Source of the DNA: Axinella damicornis
Taxonomy: Eukaryota > Porifera > Demospongiae > Axinellida > Axinellidae
NCBI GenBank assembly: GCA_963931865.1
Contig: OZ007510.1
Location: forward strand, 2,632,747-2,696,746
Direction: 5' to 3'
Length of the DNA: 64,000 bases
This document shows positions 63,101-64,000 of the stretch, piece by piece. A program made the position numbers and the translations under genes. The number at the start of each line of letters is the position of its first letter. Positions within the stretch are counted from its first letter, which is position 1. The notes under the pieces were generated by a model. That model did not search any database. It worked only from the letters and a program-made list of their open reading frames with translations, and was not told the origin of the DNA.

Positions 63101-64000
63101 AGAACAGTCCAAGGTTGTGGCTGAGGTGGAACCACATCAGTATAATGCTCATTCGGTGTACCATGTTTTCAAATGCAACTGTGTGTCGTATGCATTATTA
63201 AGCAGAGGTCAAGTTCTCACCGAATGACTTCAGCAGAAGTTGATGTTCAAGCAGGACGCAGGTGACCAGTCTCAACACGTTCCTCACCCCAAACAATTCA
63301 AAGAACAGGCGGAAGGAGTAGTCACACAGGGGGAGCTCCAACAGCGAGGGCTGTCGCCATGATATTCTGCCAAGAGGACCTGGGAAAGAGGGACGTATAG
63401 AGGGGGGAGGGATGGAAGGAGGGAGGAAGGGAGAGAAGGAGGGATGGAGGGGGGAGGGAGGGAGGATGGGAAGGAGGGAGGGAAAGGAGGGAGGGAAAGG
63501 GTTGGGAAATGGAACGAGGGAAGGATGAAGGGGAAGAAAGGAAGAAGGGGAAGAAAGGAGTGGTGGCAGGAGAGGAGCCATGAATAGCTACTTATCATAG
63601 CAAAAGCTGCTAATGTTGAGATCTACATGTAGTACTACACGTAGGTACATAAGGCCCAAACCTGAGAACTTCACCCTCTTGCCAGGGGGAGGGAGCGGCA
63701 CCTCGTAGAGCACATTATAGACGTAGCTCTCCAGTGGGAGGTCCACCACTTGCCTGCCGGTTGAAACAGCATAGAGTTGCTCCAAGAGAGCCTGACATGG
63801 CCGGACAATGGGCTTGGAAGTCACAAAACAGATACACTTGTTCACAAACAACTTATCCTGTGACCGACTGAAGTACTTCTCCCGGTCGGAATTGGGACTG
63901 ATGATCATTCTCGACTCGCGGTAAGTGGTCTGCAGAGACTCGAGGGTGTTCAGAACCCGAGTGTCCCTCACCTCCTCATAGAATGTGAGTGAACTGCCAT
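53419..64000 (-). CDS. DENND5-type (Rab6IP1) Rab regulator, N-terminus outside window
   Basis: DENND5 proteins are DENN-domain Rab guanine-nucleotide exchange factors (Rab39 in vertebrates) and Rab6 effectors acting at the Golgi and in endosome trafficking. Minus-strand exons follow the vertebrate order: end of uDENN, cDENN (QHVFVPILPTSQRGFLDAPV), dDENN (REVFASYFVEHFANYENFI), RUN1 (THIAYLCDLLERIWGHGLKK), PLAT, RUN2 (RLFIWDLLERVHESL), ending in TGA at 53421. The gene continues past the right edge (the frame is open at 64000). Splice sites are canonical where checked. Exons between 57.2 and 60.1 kb are the least certain. Confidence 0.93.
53641..53659. repeat. Poly-C run
   Basis: About 18 C just upstream (in the transcript) of the last DENND5 exon; here the transcript reads G. 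Confidence 0.9.
54979..56171 (-). CDS. DENND5-like: end of RUN1 and PLAT domain exons
   Basis: 56050-56171 (YREYAFLRTEEEREQFLCHL), 55732-55874 (MTYHILVVGEGKHFG..EIPRGEYQCDV), about 55252-55372 (LTCLRVGHDNSGLTPSLFVE) and 54979-55094 (SGHWLARSADDGSVETFLVA). The PLAT fold is an eight-strand sandwich for membrane or protein contact. Confidence 0.9.
56387..59683 (-). CDS. DENND5-like: first RUN domain exons
   Basis: 59638-59683 (AKFVNQLWRESRLR), 57998-58119 (SIEENTHIAYLCDLLERIWG), about 57447-57599 (SPLWAHLMAYAETQG and a Ser/Pro-rich stretch), about 57217-57357 (RRRRFQSPQLRAQVEAIL; frame assigned by similarity of composition) and 56387-56455 (RLVLEKKSLSRHLSHLLANE). The 59638-59683 to 57998-58119 junction is phase 0. 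Large introns hold a transposon and two satellites. Confidence 0.85.
56615..56945. repeat. Tandem repeat, six units of about 55-63 bp
   Basis: Units contain GATGGTTAAAGGTATCCTAA, then CGGTAAAGGGATAATGCTA, with an optional CCTTAAGGTCAGGGCCC. A short hairpin (GGTTA...TAACC) is in each unit. It is in a DENND5 intron. Confidence 0.9.
57060..57200. repeat. GGGA-rich purine tract
   Basis: A GGGAGGGAAGGAGGG-type tract of about 130 bp. A similar tract is at 63395-63565. The transcript carries a pyrimidine-rich sequence here. Confidence 0.9.
58220..58641 (+). mobile_element. Fold-back DNA transposon carrying a RecQ-helicase fragment, perfect 9-bp duplication
   Basis: Ends TAGCCTCGTACCCAGGCC.. and complement (about 57-bp arms with ATCGCGG..AAGGCCTGG), flanked by CAACCCCTG at 58211-58219 and 58642-58650. 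Inside, plus-strand pieces: VKEEQRSSMRAVYEGSDVFV (about 58300-58360), TGYGKSLCYQALPFLMD (Walker A, next frame) and GKSCGVLVVSPLIALMH (motif Ia). One frame shift and an in-frame stop make it non-coding. Inserted in a DENND5 intron. Confidence 0.93.
58727..59270. repeat. 16-copy, 34-bp palindromic satellite
   Basis: Unit CACTAACAGTGGGCACAGGC followed by CCACTGCGACTGTG, 16 exact or near-exact copies. Each unit contains a hairpin (CAGTGGGC and GCCCACTG around ACAG). It lies next to the transposon at 58220. Confidence 0.96.
59505..59642. repeat. Three-copy, 46-bp repeat that overlaps a splice donor
   Basis: Units start GATGGTGTCCTGCCCTCCAC at 59505, 59551 and 59597. On the transcribed strand each unit begins TCAGG(G/A)TGTGTTAG, the last bases and donor of exon 59638-59683. 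Confidence 0.9.
59839..59965. repeat. Three-copy, 42-bp tandem repeat
   Basis: Unit based on GCATGCAGCTACTCTACGTG then CATCTGGGGCTAGTGACCACCA. Intronic. Confidence 0.9.
60085..60225. repeat. TG-rich microsatellite
   Basis: Irregular TG/GTGG repeat, with TGTGTGTGTG tracts and TGTGGTGTG interruptions. Confidence 0.9.
60263..60299. mobile_element. 37-bp fold-back hairpin
   Basis: TAGCCTCAACCC and GGGTTCGAGGCTA. Flanks GGAAACAGT and GGGAACAGG match at 7 of 9. Confidence 0.7.
60649..64000 (-). CDS. DENND5-like: DENN module exons
   Basis: Exons 63662-64000 (FYEEVRDTRV and CFVTSKPIVRP..LPLESYVYNVLYEVPLPPP), 63220-63379 (LPLCDYSFRLFFELFGVRNV), 62387-62568 (HCATALIFPFTWQHVFVPIL), 61896-62095 (DDLPSLPD and a Ser/Thr/Pro tail), 61194-61786 (dDENN, with QNFDKTAFISDQP and SFIDQK) and 60649-60800 (a Gly/Thr-rich spacer ending IPGLFPQLDSSLLQ). 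The 61896/61786 phase is AA|G, giving IIEALKIVRELSD. Confidence 0.92.
60999..61088. mobile_element. 90-bp fold-back element with GGGG-stem
   Basis: TAGCCTCGTTCCCAGGCTCC then CTCCCCAGCTTTT, a 26-nt loop and the complement ending GAATGAGGCTA. Arms of about 32 nt. Flanking duplication is unclear in TG-rich sequence. Confidence 0.8.
62225..62306. mobile_element. 82-bp fold-back element, perfect 9-bp duplication
   Basis: Ends CAGCCTTGTTCCC.. and ..GGGAACGAGGCTA, flanked by TATGAAGAG on both sides (62216-62224 and 62307-62315). In a DENND5 intron. Confidence 0.88.

Overview
The window looks like animal nuclear DNA. Genes are split into many exons by short GT-AG introns, and the proteins are metazoan: an ABCA transporter, presenilin, a DENND5-type Rab regulator and a ZU5/Death-domain protein. 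Intergenic and intronic DNA is dense with transposon debris. The Kelch-ZU5-Death architecture and a large intronless LRR protein resemble families I associate with demosponges, so a sponge is my best guess (inference, about 0.65). I saw no prokaryotic or viral gene organisation.

Layout. (1) 752-26433, minus strand: one full-size ABCA transporter gene (ABCA3-like) of over 30 exons, in order TMD1, NBD1, linker, TMD2, NBD2. Its last exons lie off the left edge. An intron at 8-10 kb holds a young, internally deleted Ty3/gypsy-type LTR element. A 24-copy minisatellite at 15.9-16.6 kb is built from the end of an NBD1 exon plus its splice donor. (2) 27239-36801, minus strand: presenilin, the catalytic subunit of gamma-secretase, with both catalytic aspartates and the PAL motif. 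At least three exons, probably four, carry 1-2 nt deletions that break the frame. (3) 37044-47307, plus strand: a Kelch beta-propeller exon followed by ZU5, a UPA-like region and a Death domain. A large intron is full of transposon relics (tyrosine recombinase, RecQ-helicase fragment, pogo-type transposase, fold-back repeats). (4) 50216-52219, plus strand: an intronless 667-residue LRR protein. (5) 53419-64000, minus strand: a DENND5/Rab6IP1-type gene with exons from the DENN module to the C-terminal RUN domain, open at the right edge.

The most unusual material is a transposon family with ends like TAG(C/T)CTCGT(T/A)CCCAG and 9-10 bp target-site duplications. Members range from 29-bp hairpins to elements of 420-590 bp. 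Three longer copies contain degraded pieces of a RecQ-like helicase around the Walker A motif. I cannot place this family in a known superfamily.

The five genes do not form a pathway. ABCA, presenilin and DENND5 all act in membrane trafficking or membrane proteolysis, but their adjacency is probably incidental. The Kelch-ZU5-Death protein is likely a cytoplasmic signalling adaptor.
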